64,000 bases of DNA from Dendrobium chrysotoxum (GCA_019925795.1 CM034300.1:58725023-58789022), one strand, 5' to 3'; positions 1-13,135 are shown, numbered from the stretch's first letter. The notes: generated by a model from the sequence alone, not told the origin. Made by a program: numbers and translations.

Positions 1-946
1 GACATCAATCATGGCATTACCCATTGCTAGAAAAGGTCTCCCTAAGATAATGGTTATATCCCTATCCTCCTCCATATCTAAGATAACAAAATGCATGGGG
101 AAAATAAATTTATCAACCTTAACAAGTACATCATCCACCACCCTCTGAGGATAAGTGAAGGATCTATCAAAAAGATGAAAGGTAATAGTGGTGGGCTAGA
201 TTTCTCTTAAATCTAACCTCTTAAAAATGGATAATGACATCAAGTTAATACTAGAACCTAAGTCACACAGTGCTCTTTCATAGAGTTTATCCCCTATAGC
301 CATTGGAATGGTAAAGATGTCAGGATCATTTAGCTTTTCAAAAAGTCTATTTTATAAAATAATGTTGCACTCCTCAGTGAATGCTACAGTTTTAAATTTC
401 CCTAGTCTTCTCTTCTTATAAAGAATGTCTTTCATAAATTATGTATATATATAGGCTTCTAATCCAAGGCTTCTAAAAAGGGATATTAATAGTCAATTTC
501 TTAAATACTTCCAAAACCCTTAAAAATTACTTATTTAAAATTTTTCTATATCCGCCTTTAGGGAAATAGTGGTGGTGGCCTCTCTACCACTTTCTTAATT
601 AGTTTTAGCTCCATTGGTTAGTCTGACACTACAGGCTCTTCTTCCAAAATTTCCTCTTAGGTTTGGAGCTTAATTCTATTGGGGTCGCCTAGTTCCTTTC
701 CACTCCTAAGATGGATAGCTTTGCATTGCTCCTTAACTTTATCCTTAGGGTTAACTTTGATGGTGCTAGGTAAGATACATTGAGGTTTGTTATTCACTAA
801 GCTAACTAGCTATCCAAATTGAGTTTCTATATTATGAATGGCAGCAGCTTGACTCTACAAATGATTCCCCATATCCAATATTAAATCTTCCAATGATGTC
901 TTCTTATACTCAAGTTAATTATTAGAATTAAATCCTAGGGGATAAG
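1..946 (-). pseudogene. Athila-like gypsy gag C-terminus and aspartic protease (decayed)
   Basis: Read on the minus strand this is the gag tail and retroviral-type aspartic protease of a Ty3/gypsy polyprotein. From high to low coordinates I see a gag stretch around QAAAIHNIETQFG and CKAIHLRSGKELGDPNR (about 870-660), then MKDILYKKRRLGKFKTVAF, EECNIIL and DKLYERALCDLGSSINL (about 440-245), and finally KVDKFIFPMHFVILDMEED and IILGRPFLAMGNAMIDV (130-1). DLGSS is the catalytic Asp motif, and ILGRPFL is the conserved second half of the protease. This wording is characteristic of the Athila branch. Several in-frame stops interrupt it, and RT, RNase H and integrase would lie beyond the left edge of the window. 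It continues the gag seen at 2829-3209 and 5069-5690. Confidence 0.8.
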
Positions 947-2828
947 TGCATAATAACCCGTATCTTAACCCAGGTAAATATTTTTTTCTGGATTCATTAT
1001 AACTTCAAATCACAAAGTAACTTTGCTATAGTATTGATATTATAATATTTTACTTGCGCGAAGTTTTTCCTAATTTTTGGGCGGTGGTGAAAATTCTTAA
1101 GAAATTGACACATGTCGATACAAGTGAGGATTTTTGGATTGTTAGGTGTCTATTTCGTAAATCAATTTCACTAATATTTTTTAAATAAAATGATTTATTT
1201 TATAGATATTTTTTTATAATTTTTAAAAACCTAAAAATGTTTTTATGATTTTTATACTAAGAAAATTAATTAAATTAAATTTATAATATTAAATTATTAT
1301 TTTAATTAAATATCCTAAGTCACTAATCATTTTAAAGATTTTCCCTTTCTTCATTTCAGCAACAGAGATGTTTTAAAGAGATTTAGAGATAAATATGAGG
1401 AGAGAGAAAAATAAATCTAGATTTGGAGGTCGCAGTACGATTTTCGTCCGTCAGGCCAATTAGGAAATTTAGTCGTCTCGTTGTAAGGAACCTTTACCCT
1501 ATTTCTGATTTCAAATATTTTGGGGTTTTTATATTTTTCTGATCAAATTTATATTTTCATTACAAAAAAATGTGAATAAATTTGTATTGGTAAACTTTCA
1601 CCTCATAACTTTTTGTATGTTATAGAGATTGAGATTAAGAACATTTTGAGTATTTATTTGAGATTTTTCACTAGGTGATTTTGAAAATATATCTATTTTT
1701 GCCTACTCAAAAAATTTATTTTGACATCTAAAAATAGTGCTTCAGTTCAACTAAAGCTTCACAATGTTATTTTCTATAATATTTGATAATTTAGTTAAAT
1801 TCTGAAAATATGAAATTTTGCTCTGTATGATTTTTATTATCTACCGTTAGGACTTTTTGGCATTTTTTAAATTATGCTCAATTATGCATTATTTTCTGCA
1901 ATATATTAGAAATGAATGTGAATATGTGATTAAGATTAATATTTTAGTGTTGTGATAATAATGTGTGTCTAAAAGACAAGTAAAAGACTTATTATTGTAT
2001 GAATTTATTATTATTGCATAGATTTACTGTTATTGTATTATTCTGCTGCTCCTGCCACTGGATTATTATTATTATTGATTTAGATAATGATACTATTTAA
2101 TACTACTGATTAGCTGTATTAATACTAAGCATGTGATATTTTGAGCACATAATATAGAATAACTGGATAGTATATGTACATTTTTATATGATTTTATTAC
2201 ATTAATTTGATTTCAATAGTCTTTATTGATATTTTAGTTTGATGCTTTATCCGATTTCTGTAGTGATTGGTATTACAGATACATCGATTGCTTTATAAAT
2301 TTGACACTCATAATGGTTTACTGGCTTTCATACCATAGTATTTTACTGTTTATATATTTTACTACTACTGCATAAGAATTTTATTATTTCTGTATTGATT
2401 CAATGATCATATGAATGTTAGTGCTATGATTTGATCCCTAACATACATATTGTTCATTTACCATGCTTTAAATTAAGTTAGAGGTTTTGGTGACCTGCTG
2501 GGCTTTTTAGCTCATTATATATGGTTAAATGATTTCAGGTCAGGGCAGAGGATTAGGAGTGTGAGATTGACCCGGATTACTAAGGTTCTATTTCCTTTTG
2601 GTTTTAGCTATACTTTTGTACTAAGGACATGATAGATATGTGATGATTGTATAAATCCTGAGTATTATATATTATTTTTAAGAATGAATATAGAAATCTA
2701 CATTGATGTTTTGAATTATAGAATTTTTTTTACTATTTATTACTAATAGATGATATTAGATAGCTTTGGTTGTTGTTTATTAAAACATAGATAAATAATT
2801 CTTTCAAATTAGATTCTGGGGCATCACA
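947..2828 (+). repeat. Solo LTR of a chromovirus-like gypsy family
   Basis: About 1.88 kb of AT-rich, non-coding DNA interrupts the Athila gag between its middle and its C-terminal part. It starts with TG (TGCATAATAACCCG) and ends GGGGCATCACA, a degenerate version of the TGTGATACCCC...GGGGTATCACA termini of Del/Tekay-type LTRs. Internally it shares landmarks with the chromovirus 3' LTR at 34214, notably the phrase around CATAACTTTTTGTATGTTAT and the run leading to AACATTTTGA. No internal region or second LTR is present, so it looks like a solo LTR. The flanks (ATAAG on the left, AAGTG on the right) do not form a clean target duplication, so the ends could be off by a few bases. Confidence 0.6.
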
Positions 2829-3209
2829 AAGTGGGTCTAGGATTTCCAAAATCTTGCTGAAGATTGTTCCAAGAACTAACATGGATGGGTTAATTGGCAT
2901 TTCATTTATTTTCATCATTATTATTATTATTCGATTAAAATTTTAGGTGGTTCCTCTAACCTAGGTTATATGCATTAGAGTAGGGGTAATTTGATTTATT
3001 GATGACATTTAAGATTTCTACACCTTGGGCATTGGGATCACTAGAAGGGCTAAACAAATTTTTATCTATAGGCATAGGTGATCCTGAGGCTGAACAAACA
3101 TTAAGGTTGTCCAACATCCTAGAAATGGCTACTACCTGAGCAATCAATATCAAAAAATTATTATATTCATGGACACTAGCAACTTTTTTAGGATTCACCC
3201 GATTTGAAG
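2829..3209 (-). pseudogene. Athila-like gag, middle part with NPYSNTYNPG-type motif
   Basis: Minus-strand gag continuing from the segment at 5069-5690. It reads RVNPKKVASVHEYNNFL, then a spacer and SNYPYSNAYNLG*RNHLKF. Many plant gypsy gags carry the near-identical NPYSNTYNPGWRNHPNF here, so the stop sits where Trp is expected (TGG to TAG). The frame runs straight out of the 5' segment if the LTR at 3210-5063 and one copy of its target duplication are ignored: KINNFQRPSNRVNPKKVA is continuous. Below about 2930 the reading frame breaks up before the chromovirus-type LTR. Confidence 0.75.
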
Positions 3210-5063
3210 TGAATGTTCGATAAGGATGTTAAGACTAAGTATACTTATCCATAGGCACACCAAGAGGGAGGGTGAATTGATGAATTTAAAATCCTAATTA
3301 CTTACTTAAAATAAGGATGATATTTTTGAATTTTTCAATATTTAGAAAATAAGTAACAATTATCACTTGATGCAGAAGCGAATAAATTTATCAAAAATCA
3401 AAGCAACAATGATGATATTTTAATTTGTAGAACAAAGTATTTACCATGTTTTTCACCAAGAAGTTATCATGAAAATAAAGTGCAGAAAAAGTAGAAAATG
3501 TGAAAGTATAAAATCAGAATAAACACACCAGAGATTTATAATGGTTCGGTCAAAACAATGACCTACATCGACTCCCTAGAGTCCTCTTCGAGTATTGCAC
3601 TGTCACTATAGTATCTCTCCTTTTACCCTACAGCAAGGCGGAGAAGCCCTTACATAAATCACTTCCACCAAACCAGGTGCGTTAGAAAGCCGGAAGCTTT
3701 GTAACCTCCTGGTGATGGCAATGAACATTTAATCATTTTTCTCCCTCTTTGGAGAAGGTAGAGAACCTCAACCTCCTTTTTCTCCCTCCTGGAGAAGGAA
3801 GAGAATCCAAACCTCCTTTCTCACCCTCCTGGTGATGGAAGAGTACCTCAACCTCTTTTCTCACCCTCCTAGTGATGGAATAGTACCACATCCTTCAGCT
3901 GAAGAATTTCTTCCCAGAGCCTCCCAAGAAACCTAGACACACACTTGGAGGAACAAGGCAAGAAACTTGCTTGGAGCCACTGTGTGATCCCCTCACACAC
4001 ATGCTCTCCCTTTCTTCTTCCCAAAGCTCTCCTATATCTTCTTCTCCAAACTCTAACTGAAGAATTCTCAGCAGCCAAAGACTTTAAAATAAGTCCAATT
4101 AGAGAGATTAAATACAAGGCCTCACAAGAAGCACTAAAATTTAATTATGTGACTCTGATAATATAGTACAATCATGGATCATCCAGTATGATTAGTGCAG
4201 AGTACTCTTGTTAGTACTATATGAAGATCAAGATGTTGTACGATCAATTCGAAGAATTGAGCTGATCTACCAAGATGATTTTGAGCATCATCCAGTATGA
4301 TTAGTTCAAATAACTTGGATTATCATCTTAAATGATTGGCGACAATAAACTATCATCCCATGCAGGAATCTGGTCGTGCAGTACGATTGGTCCCAATCAT
4401 CCTGTACGATATGGCTGGATCAATTAATCCAAAATCATTCCCTAATTATAAGATTAATTTAGGCAAGATTTAATTAAATCGTACAATATAATACCAATCA
4501 TACAGTATGATACCTATCGTATGGTATAATTAGTATAAATTTTGAATTTTAAAATATTGCCTAAATTGTGATTCGTGGTTGAGTTTCTGATTTCAACTGA
4601 TCGTCCTGTATGATCTTGATCGTATAGTACGATTAGTTCAAATAGCTTTAATTTCTCAATAAGCCATTTTTAATGATTTTCTGATGAGCTAATCATACAG
4701 TATGATATATATTATACAATACGATTAGTTCACATAATTAAAATTCTAGTCTTGTCCCTATCTCACTCCCTTGAGTGTGTTTGTGCATGGTTACCAAGCT
4801 TAGTATCCACCAATTATATCATTTGACTCAAGAAAAGTAAAAATACATAAGAGCTGAAAAATATAAACACATCATGACATATTTAATCCTAGTCTACCCA
4901 ATCTTGAGCTGATCAAACTTATAAGTGTATGCTGGACCTGAAATATTAGTGCACAGGAAAAATATATATTCAATAAGAATAATTAACTGGAGATAACATA
5001 GAAAGGAATCCAATAATATTTGTTATCATCAAAATCACAGGACTTGAGTCTTGATTTGCAACA
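3210..5063 (-). mobile_element. SIRE-like copia solo LTR, TSD TGAAG
   Basis: A 1854-bp LTR on the minus strand. It starts TGTTGCAAATC and then TTTTGATGATAACAAATATT, matching the start of the complete element's LTR (TGTTGTGAATC, TTTTGATGATAGCAAACATT). Its end carries the related phrases AATTCACCCTCCCTCTTGG and CTTAACATCC and stops at CATTCA. Target duplications TGAAG lie at 3205-3209 and 5064-5068. It has no PBS, coding region or second LTR, as expected after LTR-LTR recombination. The middle holds repeated exon-like phrases (CTCCCTCCTGGAGAAGG) and a cluster of short palindromes such as ATCATACAGTATGAT, as in the other LTRs of this family. Confidence 0.9.
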
Positions 5064-5068
5064 TGAAG

Positions 5069-5690
5069 GCCGCTGAAAGTTATTTATTTTCATCTCCTCA
5101 ATTAAAGAATATGCCTCTTTTTGACATCAACGACCCTCCAATAGTCGCATCAATAATTGATTTAAGGGATGTTATTAATACCTTATAGAAAGTCTGGATA
5201 ATCAACCAGTCAAGTAAGGCATAGAGGGGGTACTTTTTAAGCATCTCCTTAAATCTTTCCCAACTTTCATAAATCCACTCTCTATACAATTGGGTAAATG
5301 AAGTAATACCATTCCTAAGCTTTGTTTCTTTAATGAGAGAACTACTTAGCTAGGAATTTATGGGTAAGATCATTCCAAGTTATTATAAATCCTTAGGGTA
5401 AGGAATTTAACCATAGTTTTTCCTTATTCTGTTGAGAAAATGGAAATAAATGAAGTCTAATAACATCATTAGAGACACTTGAATGTAGTTTATATCTATT
5501 AAAAACTGGATGTATGTAAGTTGGGATCCTCAACAAGAGTTCCCCCAAACTATGAGTTCTAAACCATTTGGGTGATTGCTGGCTTAAGCTAAAAATTATT
5601 TTCCTAGATAGTTGGCTTATGAATACTCTAATGAATACCATCAACTAAGGGATTGCATACTCCCTAAAACTAGGCTAGACATGCTCATGA
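5069..5690 (-). pseudogene. Athila-like gag, N-terminal retrotrans_gag domain
   Basis: Minus-strand capsid region of the same gypsy element. It contains SNDVIRLHLFPFSQQNKEK and WLNSLP, then YESWERFKEMLKKYPLYAL, DWLIIQTFYKVL and IIDATIGGSLMSK. These match the order DxIRLRLFPFSL..AKxWLNSLP, LYEAWERFK, LPDWLxxQTFYNGL, DAAAGGxLMxK of plant gypsy gags. Stops and a one-base slip in the A-run near 5115 separate the pieces. After the slip, KEAYSLIEEMKINNF leads into the segment at 2829-3209 beyond the inserted LTR. Gag would package element RNA in a cytoplasmic particle. Confidence 0.8.
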
Positions 5691-7654
5691 TTTGGTTATG
5701 CCATCTCTAAAGCTTGAGTATTTTTGGTTTTCCTAATTTTTGTAAGGGTTCTCTATATCTCTAATTCAAATAACAAGGTTCCCTTACTAGATCTACAATG
5801 CATATACGATCACAAGGCACAAATACAAAATGATATGCACTATAAAATTTAAAGCAGACAAATTTGAGAATAATTTAAAAGATTTTACAAATTTAAAACT
5901 AATTTACGACAAAAACTAATTAAAGTTAAAAAAGCAAAGGCAAGATTAAATATGCACTTCTTTCAACAATATATGGCTAATAACAAGATATTCAACAACA
6001 TTCCCTAACAACACCATTAAAATTTGAAGGCTCCTACAATAGTGTAACAAGTAAGAAGCATACAAATGTTCTCTTGCAATGCAATAAATAAAATTAACAA
6101 GTAATAACAAAACTGATTTATATTAAATGCAAGTGCACATGTCATTCATGTAATAAAGTCAGAGTAGAGTGTTGATCCCCTGAGGAAGCAAGATTCTCCT
6201 ATGTTCACCCTTGTATAATCTAATAGAGTTGCAAAATTTATCTTTTCAATTCCAATTTTTAAGAGATTTCCTAAAATTAATACTACCAATGTTAAAAGAA
6301 GAAATTCAAAAAATTTAAAGTGTTTTGAACTTGTGATTGTGATAAATGAAATATTTTTCAAAGTTGACCTTCTAATTTTTTTTATGAATCAAAGCATATA
6401 TACTCTTAGATCTCTATCAAGCTTATAAGTGTTTAAATAAAAGCTTTCACCCTCCAACAACTATTCTATCTCCATAGATGCCAAAATCCTAACAATCCTA
6501 TATCTAGGTATAAAAGTTTTCTATTTCAATTCTCCTAATAGTATCATCATTCCTCTATTGAGCCAATGAATCACACTACATTTTAAGTTAGAGCAAGGCC
6601 ATTCTAATAACCTAATGAAGTACTAAAGTAATTGAAAACAACATTCAATAGTTCAAGTTAAAGAGTCTACTTAAGTTAAACATACACCATCTCACATCAT
6701 AATTCCAAACTAAGACGTTTATCCAAATATGGAATAACATTCACACGAAATAGATTTTATTTAATAAATAATAAAGAATATACAAGAGTTAGTGGTGCTA
6801 GATATCACTCAAAATCACTTTTACAAGTACTAACAAACACTAAGGAATTTCTAGAATTATTTTCCTGAAGCATCTCCACCAACCATATATACACTCCCTC
6901 ACTGTTTAGTTTACAAATATATGGATAGCCCTAAGAAATTCAAAAGAAAACTATTTATACTTAGTTCATAAATAGACATTTGTGCCATAGTGCTACTAAT
7001 GAACTAGCACTACAGCGTTGACTTCTAGTGTCCACTCGGTGTTGGGCTGACTCGACATGATGCTTAAGATATGAACCACTTCAACTTCCTCGTCGTGATG
7101 CTACAAGCAATTTGGCAACACGAAGCCAACATTGAACTACAATGTTTAGTTTAAAGTGGTGATGTGGTGCTTTGTGGAACGAGGGCACTTCAAATAATGG
7201 TGCCAAGGCATTAAATTAATTATGCATTTTCCCAAACTTAATGGCTCCACAACACTTTAGAATGGAACTAGAACACTGATAACGATGTGGCACTTGAGGT
7301 TTTAGCACCATGATGCTGAATTAATTTGAAAATCACTAAACCCAATGGTGCCCCATCGCTCTAGATTGGTGTTGGGGCATGATGGTGCTACGACGTGGAA
7401 TGATCGGGCAGCACGGTTTTGATGCCAATTTTCTCTTTTTAGTCATTTTCTTGGTTTTTCCTGCACAACATTAATAAAAGCAAATATTAATATAATTTGC
7501 ATTTAATAGTAAACAATCTATTAATAATGAAACTAGATTGAATTTCATGTATAAAATGTGGCATAAATATCTTTAAGCGTTTAGTAAGGAATTTTATAAT
7601 AATTGTGTAAAAAGATTAATACAATAAAATAGATTTTACATTTGCATTGACACA
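5691..7654 (-). repeat. Probable leader and LTR of the Athila-like element
   Basis: Upstream of gag on the minus strand there is non-coding AT-rich DNA. The stretch around 6125-6175 reads (minus) GGGATCAACACTCTACTCTG and then GACATGTGCACTTGCATT, resembling the 3' end of plant Athila-type LTRs just before the leader. A possible LTR start (TGTGTCAATGC) lies at 7654, giving an LTR of about 1.5 kb. I find no convincing primer binding site and no target duplication, so the limits are tentative. Between 6970 and 7420 it is unusually rich in short, imperfect GATGC/GTGC-containing phrases. Confidence 0.4.
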
Positions 7655-7789
7655 CTTAGGGTGCTTTTTTCTTCACATGAAGAAATGCTTAACTACAACA
7701 CAAACTTGATTCTTAATAACATCTTAAGATTTAACATAAAATAAAATTTAAAGGTGAAGTCATTAAGACTAGAAGGAAATTTTTTTTGC

Positions 7790-9090
7790 TCTAGAGAAAA
7801 TTATATTTTATATATCTTCAATAGATATATCAGCAATAAGTTCAAGTAAGAGTTAGATTGGAACCTTGTTCCTCACAATAAGAATCTGGAGGATGAACTA
7901 CGATGTGAGTAATATCATCATGAATTAAAATTTTCATAAGGTGAAGGAAATTATTTTATTTGAATTGCAGTTCTTTTTACGATTAATTTTTCTATCATCC
8001 TTGCCATGAACTAGTCATAGTGCTTTTGCATGCTGAATGATCCAATCAACCTTGAGAGAGTACTGAGCTAAGAGTTTTTCATTAGTATTTTGAAATATAA
8101 ATTTAAGTTGATTTAGAGACAAGATAATAAGTTGCTAATTAGCATGGAGTTGATCTTCTTCTAAAATTAAGATGGACTTTGATAGATGATTGATTGAGCA
8201 CCATTGTTTGATCTTTTATAACTTATTTAAAAGCTTTAAGCTTCTAACAAAGAATGAAGATGGGTTTTCCTAATAAGTTTTAAAAGCTAGCTTGTTATAA
8301 AAAAAGCCTATTATAAGATGGGTAAGATGTATAATAACTTTTTAATCAAATTAGTGCTTGCTAGGAGAGTGACAAGTAGTAAACACAACAAAAGGTGAAT
8401 GATCTAAGCATAATAGAGCTTGTACTCTATAGAAAGAAAGTGGAGATAATCCCAAATAAACTTGCTCAATAATAACCTTTCCATCTTGAACCCAATACGT
8501 TAATTCAAATCTATTATTTAACTAAGTAAAAAAATCCTTACTAAGAAAAGATTAAAGAGAATAGAATATGAATATTATAAAACTAAAGTTCATAAATTTG
8601 CAATTCAAAATGAGGTTTCTTATCACCATTTCATAGAAAGATCTATAGCAATTATAATCTCTTAAGAGAGTACATGGGCGAACAACCCTTGCCACCTAAT
8701 TACATAGAGTTTCTCGTAGAAGATTCCTTTCAATATGATTGTTAGCAATATAAATAGCAATAAAGTTAAAGATAATATATTACAAATAATGAAGCATATG
8801 ATGCCTGACTTAATTATTAATGTGACATGGTTAAAAGAATATATTAGAACATTTTTATTTGTCATATCCTTTCATATCACACAAAAAAATGTATGATTAT
8901 TATCCTAATAATTAAAAAATATGTGAAAGGTTATGAATAAATGATCATTATAAAGGATACTAATGAATTTGGTATCAGGGTAACAAAAGGTCCAAGTTGC
9001 ATGTTCTAATTAGGTCCTTAAAATTAAGAAATGGATTAAGACTATAAAATCCTTCAACATTCCATGATGCTATTGATGGGTATAATATTT
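7790..9090 (-). pseudogene. L1-type LINE ORF2 fragment (endonuclease and linker)
   Basis: On the minus strand the start (about 9075) reads SWNVEGF followed by LIRTCNLDLLLP, resembling the beginning of plant L1 endonucleases (SWNCRGLG...LIRxxNPDLLFL). Around 8400 LDHSPFVVFTTCHSP matches the end of the endonuclease (LSDHxPLL). From about 8220 KQWCSINHLSKSILILEED and LIILSLNQLKFIFQNTNEK match the linker before RT. Many stops and frameshifts are present, and RT and the 3' tail are missing on the low-coordinate side. The stretch 9091-9480 may be degenerate upstream LINE sequence. The original element would have copied its RNA directly into a nicked target. Confidence 0.6.
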
Positions 9091-9480
9091 GGATGGGGGG
9101 TTATTTTAGGGAGGAGGATGTTCGGCTCCTTAAGTTTGAAAGGTTAGTCTTATGGGAATTGAGGTTGGGAATGGAATTTTGAGGCATTAAAGGAGTGGAT
9201 TGAAGTAAATTATCAGAGTAGGGAAGGTCATGGGACATGCAAAGGGTTATCTACATTAAAAGTAGATATAGAAGGAGCTTTGGAGAGTTATGGCTTGTAA
9301 GCTCTTAATAAGGAAGCTGACTATGCCTTTATATTTAGATGTTTCCTACTGTGGTTTCTATCTCTTTAAGATGTTGGAGGAGGATGGTTGAGGGGGTTAT
9401 AGGGAAAGCATAGCATGAGTGCATAAACAAACTATAGCTAGAATTTTGGGTTAGGGGTTTCTTGAAGGGATGAACACATA

Positions 9481-9981
9481 TTTCTTTTGGATATGATGAC
9501 TAATTTGCATCTTCAACACAAATTCTAACAATTTTAAGACAAGTATAGTAAGTAGTAAGAGTATCCACCTTACTAAGGGGTCCCAATTTTATTAATATTC
9601 TTAAAAGTACCATTAGGATTCCATGATCATTATAATAAACTAGGAACCCTAATCCAAAATGGAATTATGGAGAACTCTTCTCTACTAAAGAAAACTTTTG
9701 GAAATAATTTTTTGCATAATAAATGGTTTGCCAATGACAAACCATGGACCATCCATCCAGGTAAAGTCGTAATTACACAATAAGAAAACTTGAATAAAAA
9801 TAATCGCTCATTAATTGAAAGAAGTTCAAGGGAACCTTTTAAAGGCTAATACATTTCCACTTATCCAAAAAAGCTCTATAAAGTAGCATTTTCCTGAGAG
9901 AATTGTCGATAAGAAAGAGTTCTCAAGTCACAACCAAACCCGACATGGCCCAAAGATGAGACATGTTCTATCATGATGGGT
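9481..9981. other. Unassigned AT-rich interval
   Basis: I see no coding signal, inverted termini or tandem repeats. On the minus strand the sequence beginning TGTCACAACCCATCATGAT (near 9988) could be the edge of another LTR, but I find no matching partner. Confidence 0.3.
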
Positions 9982-11694
9982 TGTGACAAACAAATATCAA
10001 AATCTCATTTTGGAGTTTTTTTAGATTTTTTCTCCCAAATATAAATTTTAGAACAAACAATAAACCACAGAGCTACTAAAACCATCCAATGCATAAGAAA
10101 TAACACATCCATAAAATTTCTTTTTATTTCATCATCAATATGTTTATACAAAATCTACACTACAGTGCATAGTTACCACAGAACCTAACAAAAACTAGTC
10201 ATGATTGTAAAAAAAATCAAAATAGGAATACCTATACAGCCTCAGATTAGATTTTGAACTACTATTCAACTGGCTCTTTCTCTTTCACAGACCCCAAAAA
10301 TAGGAAGCAAAATATCTGTGAGCTACATAGCTCAACAAACCACAGATAAACTGAAATGAATTTTTAAATATTTCATTTATTAAACATTACTGAATATTAA
10401 AAGCAATATAGTAAATCACAGGACTGAGCAAAGAAATAAATGTAGTTATCAAAACTTGGAATAATAAAATTGAAAAAGAATACACAAACACTTCATATAT
10501 CATAGCAATCAATGAGACAAAATTTAGAGAATTTTGTCCCTTATATCTCCCAATAGACAGTTCAATAACTCTAACCCTTATGCCTCCTAATAAATAGAAT
10601 TCAATAACTCTAATCAATAGATAGAGTTCAATAACTCTTAGCAACGTACAATGTTCAATAACTCTGAAACAGAATATGCAAATAGTATCATAATAGAACT
10701 TCCCCATCCCTTTTAGATATCCTCAAAATCCCATAATTCAATCAATTAAGCACATCTTTCAATGCATTGCAGTAATTAAAGTATAAATAAACTCATTTCA
10801 AAACTTACCAAAATGTTTTAATGATAGGCGAAAAACACTCTACTGATCAAAAATTCAAATTTTAAGAAAATAACCAAAGTACCATATATTGTGAAGAATA
10901 TTATTGTAAGACTTTAATTGCACTACAATCTTATTTTTTAGAATCCAGATTAATTTTTATTCAATTAAAATAACATAAATATCAAAATCTATAGTATAAA
11001 ATTTTCAGAAAAATAACTAAATCTTCAAAACTGATGTCTCTGCAATATATAGAAAGTTACAAGATAAAACTTTTACACATGCAAAGTTATTTTTATTTTC
11101 GGTTACAAAATATAAATTTAATCAGAAAATTAAGAAAACACTGTATTTTTTAAAATTGGGATAGGCAAAATGTGAACTTTCTCGATCCAGACAACTTTCA
11201 GAACTAGGCTGATAGCGAAAAAAGACTCGAAGCAACTCAAAAGGGACTTTCTCTCACTAAAACCTTCCCTTTCTCTCACTAGAGCCAGTTGCGTTAAATG
11301 AAAATGAATCGAATGGATAGTAAAAATGATATTTAAAATATTAGAATTTGCTCTGGGGCTGCAGCGCCATGCGGTATTGGACATGACACTTCAGGAAAAC
11401 CTACAGCATCGTCGTGCACCGGAGAGCCAAAACAAAAGTAGAATTTTTAGAACTCACTTCCACTGGGGTGCTAAGAACACCAACGCCACGTCGCCCCAGG
11501 AGAAAAAATATAGATTTCACAAACATGCAAACAAACCCCCAAGATCTACTCCAAAACAAATGCGAACTCTCATATGCTTACAAAATACTCTCCAACACAT
11601 ATAGATGGGTTCAAAATGTAGGAATTCAAGAATAAACCTCTTTCAAATCGAGTCAGAATAGATTGAACTGAATACGGAATCTGAAAGTGTCACA
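9982..11694 (-). repeat. Chromovirus-type LTR, minus strand
   Basis: About 1.7 kb bounded by TGTGACA and TGTCACA. Read on the minus strand it follows the same landmarks as the chromovirus LTR at 34214: an opening TGTGACACTTTCAG with CTATTCTGACTCGATTTG (compare CCTATTATGACTCAATCTTG), a GC-richer patch CTCCTGGGGCGACGTGGCG about 190 bp in, and a GAGAGAAAG stretch. Further in comes the phrase GTAACTTTCTATATATTGCAG. Four copies of AGAGTTATTGAA lie near 10561-10665. The flanks do not show an exact 5-bp duplication, so it is either an old solo LTR or its ends are misplaced. Confidence 0.5.
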
Positions 11695-12556
11695 TCCCAC
11701 TCCTTAGAGCCTTGTGTATGCTCATCGTCCCAAAAAATGATAGTATCATCTTGGCACGGCACAAAGTTCACTTGAAAATCGGTGAGGATGAATTCTAAAA
11801 CGTAAATAATCATTTATAGTTCATGTATTGAGAGCTCTAGGTTATATTAAAGATGTTCTTTGTATGTATGTGATGAAGAAATAATGGAAGAGTTAGGAAA
11901 AGATGTGAAGTCTTGTTAAGGGACGAGTCTAAAGGATTAGAACCAAAATCTCCTATTATAATGTTATGAGGGTTTTGAGAATCTATGAGCTGGAGAGGAG
12001 AATTTCATTTAGAGAGAGACCATTAAGTTTGCCAAAAAGGACTCTCAGTAAATGGTGGAGGGGGAGGGGACTTCTGACCGGGTGATAACGCATCCAGCCT
12101 AAGCCAGAAGAGGATGGATAGGTTGAGAGACCAAAGAGAGAAGATTGATAACAAACTCATAGGCGAAAGAAGGGAGTGGGCGAGGCGAATGCTGCGTGAA
12201 ACGATCTTCGAGCACGAGCAGGCGAGGCGAGCGGGAGGAAAGTAGGAGAGGCATGCGCGTGCAACTATACAACAGTCCAAGTGTGAGTGGATGCGAATGT
12301 GCGAGCGTGGCAGAGCGGGCAAAGGGCGATCATGAGACCAACTAAGCTCTATCCAGATGCGGGTTGATTTTGGATTTTCAGGTTCACCTAAACCTGACCC
12401 AAATTTGAAATGGATCAGAATACGAAACCTGAACACGACCCGTTTTCTAAATGGGTTGACTCAAACCAATTTTCGTGTCGGGTTTGGGGCAGATTTTTGG
12501 TTCAAGTCAAATGTTGACACCCCTATCAAAACTTTCAAGATTCATATCTGATTTAG
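11695..12556. other. Unassigned interval, locally GC-rich
   Basis: No gene is recognised. At 12050-12330 the DNA is GC-richer and keeps a 137-codon minus-strand frame open, but the translation (Ser/Leu/Arg-rich, no domain) looks like chance. At 12415-12520 the phrases CGACCCGTTTTCTAAATGGG and CGTGTCGGGTTTGGG are near-complementary, a pattern often seen in decayed plant repeats. Confidence 0.3.
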
Positions 12557-12676
<120 letters not shown>

Positions 12677-13135
12677 GATACGTCATCAAAAAATTATCTT
12701 GATCGGGCACGAATCTCGAGGCAAAATCAAGTTAGAAGATTCCGAAATTAATTTTGGGACCATCCGAACTCTGATTCCAGCAAACTTACAGTCAAACTGA
12801 GCGTCTCAGAAATACGAACCCAGCGATACCAAATTCAACCCAATTCGAGCCCAAATGGGTCCAAATCAAGGGTCTGAAGCGTTGTTGGAAAGTTCAAACC
12901 ATAATTTGGATTCCCAAACGGTATCCAAAGGTGACAAGCTTATAATCGCATCGAGCGTCTCGACGAGACGAATTCAACGAGCCCAAGATCGCCAAAATCT
13001 GACATTTCTAAGACCTTCAAATGTCCAGCGAACGGTTTATGATCAAGGGATTCAAGATCGGCCGTCCATTGAAACCACTCCCTAACTACCCCTGATCTTC
13101 CACCTATTTACGGGCCATGCCACTCACGAAAAATC

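Noticed and set aside
10387..10707. 106-codon minus-strand frame
   Set aside because: Its VIEL repeats come from a short tandem DNA motif within an LTR.
12023..12436. 137-codon minus-strand frame
   Set aside because: Ser/Leu/Arg-rich translation of a GC-rich patch without any motif.
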